This document shows, one piece after another, positions 1-7,774 of a stretch of DNA of 64,000 nt (its first letter is position 1; every line of letters starts with the position of its first letter). Source of the DNA: CAYWEM01 sp964457225 (GTDB lineage Bacteria; Acidobacteriota; Aminicenantia; UBA2199); assembly GCA_964457225.1 (NCBI GenBank), contig CAYWEM010000014.1, positions 14,449 through 78,448 on the forward strand, written 5' to 3'. The notes under the pieces are model-generated. The model did no database searches and had not been told where the DNA came from. It saw only the letters and a list, made by a program, of their open reading frames with translations. The translations under genes were made by a program, and so were the position numbers.

Positions 1-108
1 CGCAGGATCAGGTCGTCCGGGCTCGACGTGACCATAATGCCGCTTTTAAGCGCCTTGAACAAAGGCCCTGAATCAGGTGGGTTTGATCAGGAGGGAGGAT
101 TATCATGA
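1..108 (+). CDS. 3' end of an upstream gene (partial, unidentified)
   Basis: Reading frame 1 is open from the window edge for 35 codons. Its stop TGA overlaps the ATG of the next gene in an ATGA arrangement, the usual sign of translational coupling in an operon. The Shine-Dalgarno sequence of the next gene (GGAGGGAGGA) lies inside this frame. The visible residues are too few to name a family. An open stretch of this length could occur by chance, so the overlap is the main support. Confidence 0.35.
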   Translation, partial: RRIRSSGLDVTIMPLLSALNKGPESGGFDQEGGLS

Positions 109-1475
109 AAAAGAACAGCCAGATTGACGGGAACGGACTGGACCGCCGCAGTTTCATCGGCCTCGGCACGGCGGGTTTCGCCGCCTTGCTGGGCATGGGG
201 GCCGGTTCTCAGACCGCGGCCGCGGACCATAAAAACGACGGCGCTTTGATCATGACCAACAAGCCGCTGGAAAAGGTGCGGCTGGGCATGATCGGCGTCG
301 GCATGCAGGGGGCCGGGCATGTCAGGAACTTCCTGAACATAGATAATGTTGAAATCAAGGCCATATGTGACCTGGTCCCGGAAAAAGTGCAGCGCATGCA
401 GAAATGGGTGGTCGATGCCGGTTTTCCCGAACCCCGGGCCTATACCCGGGGCGAGCTGGATTTCCTGCGCATGTGCGAAAACGAAGATCTTGACCTGGTC
501 TTTACCGCGACTCCCTGGCAATGGCACGTTCCAATCTGCGTTGCAGCCATGAAAAACGGCAGCCACGCGGCCACCGAGATTCCGGCCGCTGACAGCATCG
601 AGGGCTGTTGGGAACTGGTTGAAACGGCGGAGAAGTACCGCAAGCATTGCGTCATGATGGAAAACTGCTGTTACGGCCGTTACGAAATGCTGGTGTTGAA
701 CATGGTGCGCCAGGGGCTTTTCGGCGAAATGCTGCATGCGGAATGCGGTTACCTCCATGACCTGCGCAATTACAAGGTCGGAGGTCTTTACGAGGGAGAC
801 TGGCGCATCAAGTATTCAATCGATCGCAACGGCAATCTCTATCCGACCCACGGCCTGGGGCCCGTGGCCCAGTATCTGGGCATAAACCGGGGCGACCAGT
901 TTGACTATCTGGTATCCATGAGCGGCCCGACCCGGGGGCTGAACGCCTATGCCGCAGAAAAACTGGGACCGGATCACGAGTACGCCAGGGTGAAGTACGC
1001 ACTGGGAGACGTCAATGTCAGCCTGATAAAGACCAAGCTGGGGCGCACCATATACCTGGTTCACGATACCAACCTGCCGCGGCCCTATTCGCGAATAAAC
1101 CTCTTCCAGGGAACCAGGGGACTTTTCCAGGGCTATCCCAACCGGATTCACATCGAAGGTCTCAGCCAGGCCCATCGCTGGCAGGAAGCCGACGAGTACC
1201 TGGAGCAGTTCGAACATCCGCTCTGGCGCAACATCGGGGAAAAAGCCCGCGGCGCCGGCCACGGCGGCATGGATTACCTGGAGGATTACCGCCTGGTCCA
1301 ATGCCTGCTGCGGGGAGAACCGATGGACATGGACGTTTACGATGCGGCAGCCTGGAGCGTAGTCATGGGTTTGACTGAAAAATCGGTGGCTTCAAGAAGC
1401 AAGGCCGTCGATTTTCCGGATTTCTCCCGGGGCCTTTGGCGCCGGCGTGAACCACTGGGAATAATCAGCGGATGA
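105..1475 (+). CDS. Gfo/Idh/MocA-family GH109-type glycosidase/oxidoreductase, Tat-exported
   Basis: 456 aa. The N-terminus carries a twin-arginine signal (DRRSFIG followed by a hydrophobic Ala/Gly stretch), so export of a folded, cofactor-loaded protein is expected. A Rossmann NAD motif (GMIGVGMQGAGH) follows at about residue 60. The stretches MENCCYGRYEMLVLNMVRQG, CGYLHDLR, GHGGMDY and the C-terminal SVDFPDFSRG-like block (here AVDFPDFSRGLW) match my memory of GH109 enzymes, which cleave alpha-N-acetylgalactosaminides with a tightly bound NAD. The length fits that family. It has a strong Shine-Dalgarno (GGAGGGAGGA) and a 4-nt overlap with the next gene. Substrate is inferred; another Gfo/Idh/MocA sugar dehydrogenase is the alternative. 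Confidence 0.85.
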   Translation: MKKNSQIDGNGLDRRSFIGLGTAGFAALLGMGAGSQTAAADHKNDGALIMTNKPLEKVRLGMIGVGMQGAGHVRNFLNIDNVEIKAICDLVPEKVQRMQKWVVDAGFPEPRAYTRGELDFLRMCENEDLDLVFTATPWQWHVPICVAAMKNGSHAATEIPAADSIEGCWELVETAEKYRKHCVMMENCCYGRYEMLVLNMVRQGLFGEMLHAECGYLHDLRNYKVGGLYEGDWRIKYSIDRNGNLYPTHGLGPVAQYLGINRGDQFDYLVSMSGPTRGLNAYAAEKLGPDHEYARVKYALGDVNVSLIKTKLGRTIYLVHDTNLPRPYSRINLFQGTRGLFQGYPNRIHIEGLSQAHRWQEADEYLEQFEHPLWRNIGEKARGAGHGGMDYLEDYRLVQCLLRGEPMDMDVYDAAAWSVVMGLTEKSVASRSKAVDFPDFSRGLWRRREPLGIISG

Positions 1476-2149
1476 GAGTAAAAAGACTGATAACAGTCTG
1501 CCTGATACTGGTGTTCCTCTGGCCGACCCTGCCGCTCGGCGGCAACCAGAAGCTTCGCCTGGTCATCACCATGCTCATCGACAAGGAAAACTACCTGCAG
1601 ACCAGTTTCGGGGAACCGCCCCAACTGGCGGTCTGGCTGGAAGATCCCAGCGGCTCGATAATTCGGACTGTCTGGGTGGCCAAAAGATCCGGGCGCAGCT
1701 GGTGGAAGGGCAAGGTCGAATGTCCAACGGCCCTGCCGTACTGGGAGAGTCGTCACCGGCTGGAAAAAAGCGGCTTCAGGCAGAGAAGCCTCCTGAGACG
1801 TTTTGTTGACGCGGTTTCCGGGGCTACTCCGACCGGGGGCAGGTTTTTCGTGGAAACCGATGTCCGGGCCGGGGAAAGCTGGCATTTTTTCGTCGAAGTC
1901 AACCTCTCGGCTGATTTCAACCGGGATTTTCCGGCATACCTGGATGACGGTACGCCTGACGATGAAATGAACGGCCAGCCTTCACTGGTTTACCGCGGTA
2001 CAATCACCGCCCGGCAGGGAGCCGCGGCCGGGGCCGTGATAATCGGCCGCACCGACCAGTGGGTGCCGGTGGATACCTTGATCGAGGATCTGTCCGGAAT
2101 GACCACGGCCCTGGAAATCATTTCCGATCTCAAGGCTTACTGCCGTTAG
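1472..2149 (+). CDS. secreted DUF2271-like protein
   Basis: 225 aa, beginning in a 4-nt overlap (ATGA) with the GH109 gene, so the two are probably cotranslated. A Sec signal peptide is clear (VKRLITVCLILVFLWPTL, cleavage near residue 24). The segment PPQLAVWLEDPSGSIIRTVW resembles the start of DUF2271, a periplasmic domain often found with flavin- or redox-related envelope genes, but I cannot confirm this without a profile search. No catalytic motif is visible. The location points to an envelope role alongside the exported GH109 protein. Confidence 0.6.
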   Translation: MRVKRLITVCLILVFLWPTLPLGGNQKLRLVITMLIDKENYLQTSFGEPPQLAVWLEDPSGSIIRTVWVAKRSGRSWWKGKVECPTALPYWESRHRLEKSGFRQRSLLRRFVDAVSGATPTGGRFFVETDVRAGESWHFFVEVNLSADFNRDFPAYLDDGTPDDEMNGQPSLVYRGTITARQGAAAGAVIIGRTDQWVPVDTLIEDLSGMTTALEIISDLKAYCR

Positions 2150-2218
2150 ATACATTGCCCGGTTCGCTGGGAAAATCCGGTTCCGATAAAGGCCGCAGGC
2201 TCTTCTTGTCTTGACGGC

Positions 2219-2247
2219 TTGATTATTTCTTCCTGAAAACGGATACT
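2219..2247 (+). promoter_or_regulatory. sigma70-like promoter for a leaderless start (ATP-cone nuclease)
   Basis: TTGATT (2219-2224), a 17-nt spacer and GATACT (2242-2247). Only 8 nt separate the -10 box from the ATG at 2256, so the predicted transcript start falls on or next to the start codon. There is no Shine-Dalgarno sequence before that ATG. Confidence 0.5.
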
Positions 2248-2255
2248 GGCTGAAC

Positions 2256-3107
2256 ATGATCACTGAAGAGAACAACACCGTAATCAGGAAAGCCTCGGGT
2301 GAAATTGAACCTTACGATGAAGCCAAGCTGATGCAGTCTCTGCGAAGGGCGGGGGCTGAGGAAAGACTGGTTGAAGAAGTCGCCGCCGATCTCAGGGATT
2401 GGCTTTTTGATGGAGTCAGTACCAGGAAAATGTACGCCCGGGCTTTTTCATTGCTGCGCCGGAAAAACAGAATGTCCGCCCTGCGTTACCGGTTGAAGAA
2501 ATCGATTTTTGAACTGGGGCCGACCGGATATCCTTTTGAACGACTGGTCGGCGAAATTTTAAAAAAACAGGGTTATGAAACGGAAGTCGGGCGGATCATT
2601 GCCGGGCATTGTGTGGACCATGAAATGGATGTAATCGCCACTAAAGGAAACGAGCAGGTTTTCGTGGAGTGTAAATTCGCCATGGACCAGGGCAAGAGTG
2701 TCAGCATCCAGGTTCCTTTGTACATGCGTTCCCGGGTGGATGACATAGTCAGGAAAAAAAAAGATGATCCGGCAGGCCGGGATTTCAGTTTTTCCGGCTG
2801 GATCGTGACCAACGTGCGTTTTTCAGCTGATTCCATGGCCTACGGGAAATGCTGCGGCCTTGAACTGATCGGCTGGGATTATCCCCGGGACGCGGGCTTG
2901 AAAGACCTGGTAGAAAAACTGAAGATTTTTCCGGTGACCGTTCTGAACCAGCTGAAAAAGAAAGACAAGGATTTTCTCTTGGAGCAGGGCATAGTCACCT
3001 GTGCTCAACTGGCCGAAAACAGGGAAATGATGACTTCGATGGGATTGAACGACCAGGCGCAGAACACCCTGCGCAAAGACATTGATGTGCTCTGCGGCCT
3101 TTATTGA
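2256..3107 (+). CDS. ATP-cone domain fused to an Mrr-like PD-(D/E)XK nuclease
   Basis: 283 aa. Residues about 5-90 form an ATP-cone (VIRKASGEIEPYDEAKL opening), the nucleotide-sensing domain of ribonucleotide reductases and NrdR. A restriction-endonuclease-like fold follows: the pattern DHEMDVIA then QVFVECKF gives the D...ECK active-site residues of the Mrr type. The C-terminal 60 residues (LLEQGIVTCAQLAENR onward) look like a helix-hairpin-helix region. It stands alone with its own promoter and no methylase beside it. A nucleotide-gated DNA nuclease acting in repair or defence is plausible, but the function is not known to me. Confidence 0.75.
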   Translation: MITEENNTVIRKASGEIEPYDEAKLMQSLRRAGAEERLVEEVAADLRDWLFDGVSTRKMYARAFSLLRRKNRMSALRYRLKKSIFELGPTGYPFERLVGEILKKQGYETEVGRIIAGHCVDHEMDVIATKGNEQVFVECKFAMDQGKSVSIQVPLYMRSRVDDIVRKKKDDPAGRDFSFSGWIVTNVRFSADSMAYGKCCGLELIGWDYPRDAGLKDLVEKLKIFPVTVLNQLKKKDKDFLLEQGIVTCAQLAENREMMTSMGLNDQAQNTLRKDIDVLCGLY

Positions 3108-3188
3108 GTGAAGCGGAGAATTCAGTCCTGAAAGCCGTCCATACCTTTGGAAAAACGGTTTTACTGCTGCCGGCCAGGTTTACAACCG

Positions 3189-3214
3189 GGGCCTTTTATG
3201 TTACTTTAAGGCCC
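3189..3214. repeat. 7-bp inverted repeat just before smc
   Basis: GGGCCTT (3189-3195) and AAGGCCC (3208-3214) are perfect complements separated by 12 nt and end 10 nt before the smc ATG. smc has no good Shine-Dalgarno, so a hairpin or operator here could influence its initiation. The same right-hand text (AAGGCCC, TGAATCAGG) recurs with one base missing at 65-80. Confidence 0.35.
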
Positions 3215-3224
3215 TTGAATCAGG

Positions 3225-6200
3225 ATGGCAATCTACCTCAATAAACTGGAACTGCAGGGCTTCAAATCATTTCCGGAACGTACCCTGATCAGGTTTCATC
3301 ACGGTATCACCGCGGTGGTCGGCCCCAACGGCTGCGGCAAGAGCAACCTGGTGGACGCCCTGCTCTGGGTGCTGGGTGAACAACGCATCAAGAACCTGCG
3401 CGGAGACAGCAACGAAGACCTGATTTTCAGCGGCAGTGAAAGCAAGAAAGCCCTGGGCATGACCGAGGTGGGCATCTTCTTCGATCACGGGGAGGAAGAA
3501 ACCTACATCGGGCGCCGTTTTTTCCGCAACGGGGAAAGCCGTTACGTGCTGAATGAACGAAACTGCCGCAACCGTGACGTTCAGGACGCTCTTTTCAATT
3601 TGGGCATCGGGGATCGCAATTACTTCATTTTTGAACAAGGCGGCATCGAAAAAGTGGTGGTGGCCAAACCCTCGGAAAAGCGCATGCTGATTGAGGAAGC
3701 CGCCAACATCGCGCATTACCTGGAAAGAAAAAGAGAAACAGCCTCCAAGATAGTCATTACCCAGCAGAATCTGGAAAACGTGGAAATGATCCTGAGCGAA
3801 AAGCAGAAACGCTTGAAGGAATTGAAAAACCAGGTGGCTTATGCCCGCCGCTACCGGGAAACCAAGGCATTGCGCGGTGACTTGCTGCGCACGGTACTCT
3901 TCCGCCGCTTCCAGGCGGCCAATTCGCTCTTCCTGGCCCGCAGCGCTGAATTGGAAAAATGCCTGGAGAAAGAGAGCGCCCTGGTCAGCGCCCTGCAGTC
4001 CCTGGAAAAAGAAGCAGGCCAGGTCGAGGAACAACGCTGGAACTGGCAGCGTGAAAGCAAGGACAGGCAGCAGAAACTCTTCAATCTAAGCAGCCGGATG
4101 ACAGCCGAAAGCAAGGAAAGCGAAAAAGACCAGCAGGGTATGGATTTCTGTGCCCGCCGTGCAAAGGAGATCCAGGGTTCCCTGGCGGCCAACGGACAGG
4201 AAGATGCTGACTTGCACGAGCGGATCAGGCAACAGGAAAAGGAATTACTGGAACTCGAAAGAAAACTGGCCGCCGGTGCTGAAGAGCTGAAGTTGAATGC
4301 CGAGGCCTGGCGTGAATTGATGCAGGCCAAGAATGAACTCAGTGCCGGGCAGGCGGCCCTGCAGAAGGAATTCTTCGTGCTCCAGTCGGAAAGGGCCGGT
4401 CAGGGTAATGAGCTGCAGAGGCTGGAAAAAACCAGGAACCGTGCTGAAAGCGAGTTGTCGGGGAAAAGAGCGCTCCTTGAAAGCATGCTGGCTTCAACTT
4501 TGCCTGCAGAATTGAAAAAAATGGAGCAGCAGGTATGCAAGCTGGAGCCGCAGGTCGCGGAAAAGGAAAACCTGTTGAACCGGGAGACGGCCGAGCACGA
4601 ATCCCTGCGACGTGATGCGGCGGCCCTGATCGCCGAAAAGGCCAGGCTGAGCGATCGTCTTCAGAACCTGGCCGAGCAGGAAAAAAGCTACCGCGAAATC
4701 AGGGACAAGCTTTCCGGCCGCGGAGAAAACGAAGCAGACCGGCCGGCCCTGCAGGATAAAATAGTGGCGGAATCAGAGGATCACCCCATGCTGGAAAGTT
4801 TTTACCGGGAGGAAATGAACGCCCCCCCGCTGAACGCAGACGAGGTGCCGGTCTATACGGGAGGCAACTGCCTGCTGGCCGTTGCCGGGAAGGCGGAATC
4901 ACTTTCCGGCCTGGCCGATGAACCGGGCTGCCTGGGCCTGGTCAAACAGCGTTTCCAGGCAGGCGACCCGCAATTCAAGTCTTATTTCCGTGACGGCCTG
5001 CTGGTCGAAGACCTTGACAGCGCCTTGCGACTGCACCTGAAACACGGAGTGGAAACCGTAACTCCGGATGGTTTTCATATCAACAGTTTCGGCCTGGTCT
5101 TCAGGGGAAACTCCCGGGGCATACTCGATGTCATCGAAGATATCCGCAGAATCGGAAGCGAGTATGATAGAACCGAAAAAGAGCTGGCGGCGCTCGGGAA
5201 AAAGGAAGTCAGCCTGAAAGAAGCTGAAAACAGGGCTGCGGCCGCCGCCGCGGCCAGGAGAAAGGACTGGGAAGAAGCCAGGACGGAATTGCTGCGCCTG
5301 CAGGCCGGACGACAGGCCATGGCCGGTGAGGAGCGCCAGCGTCGTGAGCGTCTTGAGGCTGTCGGTGCTGAAGTCGACTACTTGTCAGGACAACAGGAAA
5401 AGCTGGGCCTGGAAGTGGAGAAAATGGAAAAACTGCTGTCGGAAATAGATCGTAAACTGGAACTGGCCGGCGGCAGGCGGGAAGATTTTGACCGGCAATG
5501 GCGCCGGATGCAGGAAAAAACAAGCGCGGCTGAAAAGGAAAAAATCCAGCGGGAGAGCGAAGAAAAAGCCCTGCGTGAAGCCATGCGCACGGCGCAAAGG
5601 TTTATCGGGGATTACCGGGCTCGCCGTGAAAAACTGCAGGCCCGCAGTTCGGAGCTTGAGCGCGAACAGCAGGCCATGACCGGGGAAGTTGCAGCCATCA
5701 AAAACCGTGTCGCCGAAAGAACCCTGAAAATAAAAGAAATGCAGCGGGAAAAAACCGGCCTGGAAAAAATGCTTGCCGAGAGTGAAGCCAGGCTGGCGGA
5801 AATCGCCGAAGCCGAGCGCCGGGTGACCAGGAAACTTTCCGAGGCCCGGGCTGAATTGGACAGGGTCAGGGAAACTAAAAAAGAAGCCGAGATGGAGATC
5901 ATTACGCTCAAGAAAGACCTGTTCCAGCTGGAAGAGACCGCCTACGGAGAATTGAGCCTGCCACTCAAAGATATAGAGGCCGAACCCGAACTTGCCGCGG
6001 AAGAAACCGGCCAACTGGAAGCAAGGTTGTTAGAGCTGGAAGACAAATTGCGGCGTTCGCGGGAAAACGACCGGCTGAATTTCGCGGCTGAATCAGAATA
6101 CAATTTGATCGAAAAGGAATTCAACTCCCTGCAGGCCCAGCAGGAAGACATTCTGCACTCGATAAACGACATGCACCAGGCCATGGAACGTATCGACCGG

Positions 6201-6650
6201 GAATCGGGAGAACAATTCCAGGCGGCCTTCAATTCCATCCAGGAAGGCTTCCGGAGAAATTTCCGGATACTGTTTGAAGGCGGTGAAGCAGAACTGGTGC
6301 TTGGAGAGGAGGACGGTGGACTGGAAATCAAGGCCCAGCCTCCCGGAAAAAGGCTGCAGAGCCTGCGCCTGTTGTCAGGAGGGGAAAAAACCCTGACCGC
6401 CCTGGCCTTTCTTTTTTCGCTTTTTGAATACCGGCCTTCGCCTTTCTGTGTTTTCGATGAAGTCGACGCCGCTCTTGACGAAGCCAATGTCCAGCGCTTT
6501 CTGGGTTTTTTATCCCAGATGCGCCGGCAGACCCAGTTCATAATCATCACCCATAATTTCAAGACCATGGAAAGAGCCGACTACATTTACGGTATCACCA
6601 TGGATGAACCCGGAGTTTCCAGGGTTTATTCGATCAAGTTGAACCAATGA
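3225..6650 (+). CDS. smc: chromosome partition protein SMC
   Basis: 1141 aa, normal for bacterial SMC. The N-terminal head has Walker A GPNGCGKS at residues 33-40. Two long Glu/Lys/Arg-rich coiled coils flank a hinge at roughly residues 520-640. The C-terminal head carries the ABC signature LLSGGEKT and Walker B FCVFDEVDAALDE. The ATP-driven dimer entraps DNA and organises the chromosome, normally with ScpA and ScpB, which are not in this window. The start is set by homology (MAIYLNKLELQGFKSF); no strong Shine-Dalgarno precedes it. The stop overlaps the next ATG by 4 nt. Confidence 0.96.
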   Translation: MAIYLNKLELQGFKSFPERTLIRFHHGITAVVGPNGCGKSNLVDALLWVLGEQRIKNLRGDSNEDLIFSGSESKKALGMTEVGIFFDHGEEETYIGRRFFRNGESRYVLNERNCRNRDVQDALFNLGIGDRNYFIFEQGGIEKVVVAKPSEKRMLIEEAANIAHYLERKRETASKIVITQQNLENVEMILSEKQKRLKELKNQVAYARRYRETKALRGDLLRTVLFRRFQAANSLFLARSAELEKCLEKESALVSALQSLEKEAGQVEEQRWNWQRESKDRQQKLFNLSSRMTAESKESEKDQQGMDFCARRAKEIQGSLAANGQEDADLHERIRQQEKELLELERKLAAGAEELKLNAEAWRELMQAKNELSAGQAALQKEFFVLQSERAGQGNELQRLEKTRNRAESELSGKRALLESMLASTLPAELKKMEQQVCKLEPQVAEKENLLNRETAEHESLRRDAAALIAEKARLSDRLQNLAEQEKSYREIRDKLSGRGENEADRPALQDKIVAESEDHPMLESFYREEMNAPPLNADEVPVYTGGNCLLAVAGKAESLSGLADEPGCLGLVKQRFQAGDPQFKSYFRDGLLVEDLDSALRLHLKHGVETVTPDGFHINSFGLVFRGNSRGILDVIEDIRRIGSEYDRTEKELAALGKKEVSLKEAENRAAAAAAARRKDWEEARTELLRLQAGRQAMAGEERQRRERLEAVGAEVDYLSGQQEKLGLEVEKMEKLLSEIDRKLELAGGRREDFDRQWRRMQEKTSAAEKEKIQRESEEKALREAMRTAQRFIGDYRARREKLQARSSELEREQQAMTGEVAAIKNRVAERTLKIKEMQREKTGLEKMLAESEARLAEIAEAERRVTRKLSEARAELDRVRETKKEAEMEIITLKKDLFQLEETAYGELSLPLKDIEAEPELAAEETGQLEARLLELEDKLRRSRENDRLNFAAESEYNLIEKEFNSLQAQQEDILHSINDMHQAMERIDRESGEQFQAAFNSIQEGFRRNFRILFEGGEAELVLGEEDGGLEIKAQPPGKRLQSLRLLSGGEKTLTALAFLFSLFEYRPSPFCVFDEVDAALDEANVQRFLGFLSQMRRQTQFIIITHNFKTMERADYIYGITMDEPGVSRVYSIKLNQ

Positions 6651-7180
6651 GCGAAAAAAAAGCTTACATCCAGGTTTATACCGGAAACGGCAAGGGAAAA
6701 ACCACGGCCGCTTTCGGACTGGCCCTGCGCGCCGCAGGCCGCGGTTTCCGAACCTATTTCGCTCAATTCATGAAACTCGGTGATTACGGAGAAGTCCTGG
6801 CCGCGGAAAAGTACCTGCCGGCAATGCTTCAAGTCGAACAGTTCGGCCTGCCCGGTTTCCACCACAGCGGCGGGCCGGTGTCCGCTGAGGAGCGACGGGC
6901 GGCCCGCCGGGGCTTGCAGGCAGTCTGGGAAGCTTTGCAGAGCGGTGAGTACCAGGTGGTGGTGATGGATGAAGTCAACACCCTGCTCTGGTTCGGCATC
7001 GTTGAATTGTCGGAAGTACTGGAAATCATCGACCAGCGGCCGCCTGATGTCGAGCTGGTGTTGACGGGCAGGTACGCTCCTGAAGCAATACTGGACCGGG
7101 CGGATTTGATCAGCGAAATGAAGGAAATAAAGCATTACTATGCGGCCGGGGTCGAGGCCCGTGACGGTATCGAGAGATAG
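6647..7180 (+). CDS. cobO: cob(I)yrinic acid a,c-diamide adenosyltransferase
   Basis: 177 aa, the CobA/CobO/BtuR family. The P-loop YTGNGKGKTTAAFGLALRA near the N-terminus and VVMDEVNTLLWFG in the middle are typical. The enzyme transfers the adenosyl group of ATP to reduced cobalt, making the coenzyme form of B12 in the cytoplasm. The gene is translationally coupled to smc (ATGA overlap). No other cobalamin genes are nearby, so a corrinoid salvage role is as likely as de novo synthesis. Confidence 0.93.
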   Translation: MSEKKAYIQVYTGNGKGKTTAAFGLALRAAGRGFRTYFAQFMKLGDYGEVLAAEKYLPAMLQVEQFGLPGFHHSGGPVSAEERRAARRGLQAVWEALQSGEYQVVVMDEVNTLLWFGIVELSEVLEIIDQRPPDVELVLTGRYAPEAILDRADLISEMKEIKHYYAAGVEARDGIER

Positions 7181-7206
7181 GCCGTTCCACTCAGGCTGAA
7201 CAGCCA

Positions 7207-7236
7207 TTGACTTTTGTTTTTTTTCTGATTTATAAT
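7207..7236 (+). promoter_or_regulatory. strong sigma70-like promoter
   Basis: TTGACT (7207-7212), an 18-nt spacer and a perfect TATAAT (7231-7236). An ATG lies 8 nt after the -10 box, at 7245, so the predicted transcript would begin at or next to a start codon. It drives the small ORF and the secreted protein gene at 7370. Confidence 0.65.
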
Positions 7237-7244
7237 GCTTCATA

Positions 7245-7373
7245 ATGCAGGAGAAACCTAACAGGAAGGCGGGCATGGAAATCATACTCGAGAGCATTTC
7301 GTCTTTTCCTGGCCCGGTAACCGATTTTTTATTGCCTGCGATAAGGAAAAATGGAAAGGAGATAAGAACATGA
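7245..7373 (+). CDS. candidate leaderless small ORF, 42 aa
   Basis: The ATG is 8 nt after the TATAAT box, and the frame stays open for 42 codons. Its TGA overlaps the ATG of the next gene (ATGA). The peptide begins MQEKPNRKAGMEIILESISS and has no signal peptide or recognised motif. The Shine-Dalgarno of the following gene (GGAG) lies within it. It may be an upstream coupling or regulatory ORF. Chance is possible because the upstream region is only about 130 nt. Confidence 0.4.
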   Translation: MQEKPNRKAGMEIILESISSFPGPVTDFLLPAIRKNGKEIRT

Positions 7374-7738
7374 AAAAGACTGCTTTTTTTATCATTATCG
7401 GGCTGCTTTTCGGCCTGAACGTTGTGTTTGCTCAGCAGGAAGACCTGACCATCGGCAACGTGGCCGTCCCGATGGATTTCGTCCATGAAGGCCGGGAGTA
7501 CAGCCGGGGGGTTTATCACGTTGTCCTGACTTACCAGGATGAAATTCCGGTCTTCCTGGTGCATGACGGCAACCGCGAGTTTCTTTTCAGTGAAATGGCG
7601 GCGGTCAAGCCCAACCGGGACATCAAGGTCCGCAATTACCGGGTAAGAAGACAGATGCTCAAGGAAAACGAGTACTTCCGGCTGATGGTGATCAAACCTG
7701 AAAAACTACTGATGGCCTATTTCCTGATAAAGAAGTAA
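7370..7738 (+). CDS. small secreted protein of unknown function
   Basis: 122 aa with a clear Sec signal peptide (MKKTAFFIIIGLLFGLNVVFAQ, cleavage after FAQ). The mature part of about 100 residues is rich in alternating hydrophobic and charged residues (EYSRGVYHVVLTYQDEIPVF), consistent with a small beta-sandwich. I do not recognise the family. A good Shine-Dalgarno (GGAGATAAGAAC) precedes the ATG, and the gene has a strong promoter at 7207-7236. It converges with the PBP1A gene and no terminator is seen between them. Confidence 0.75.
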   Translation: MKKTAFFIIIGLLFGLNVVFAQQEDLTIGNVAVPMDFVHEGREYSRGVYHVVLTYQDEIPVFLVHDGNREFLFSEMAAVKPNRDIKVRNYRVRRQMLKENEYFRLMVIKPEKLLMAYFLIKK

Positions 7739-7774
7739 TAACCGGTTCTGCGAAAAATCAACCTGCAGGGAAAT

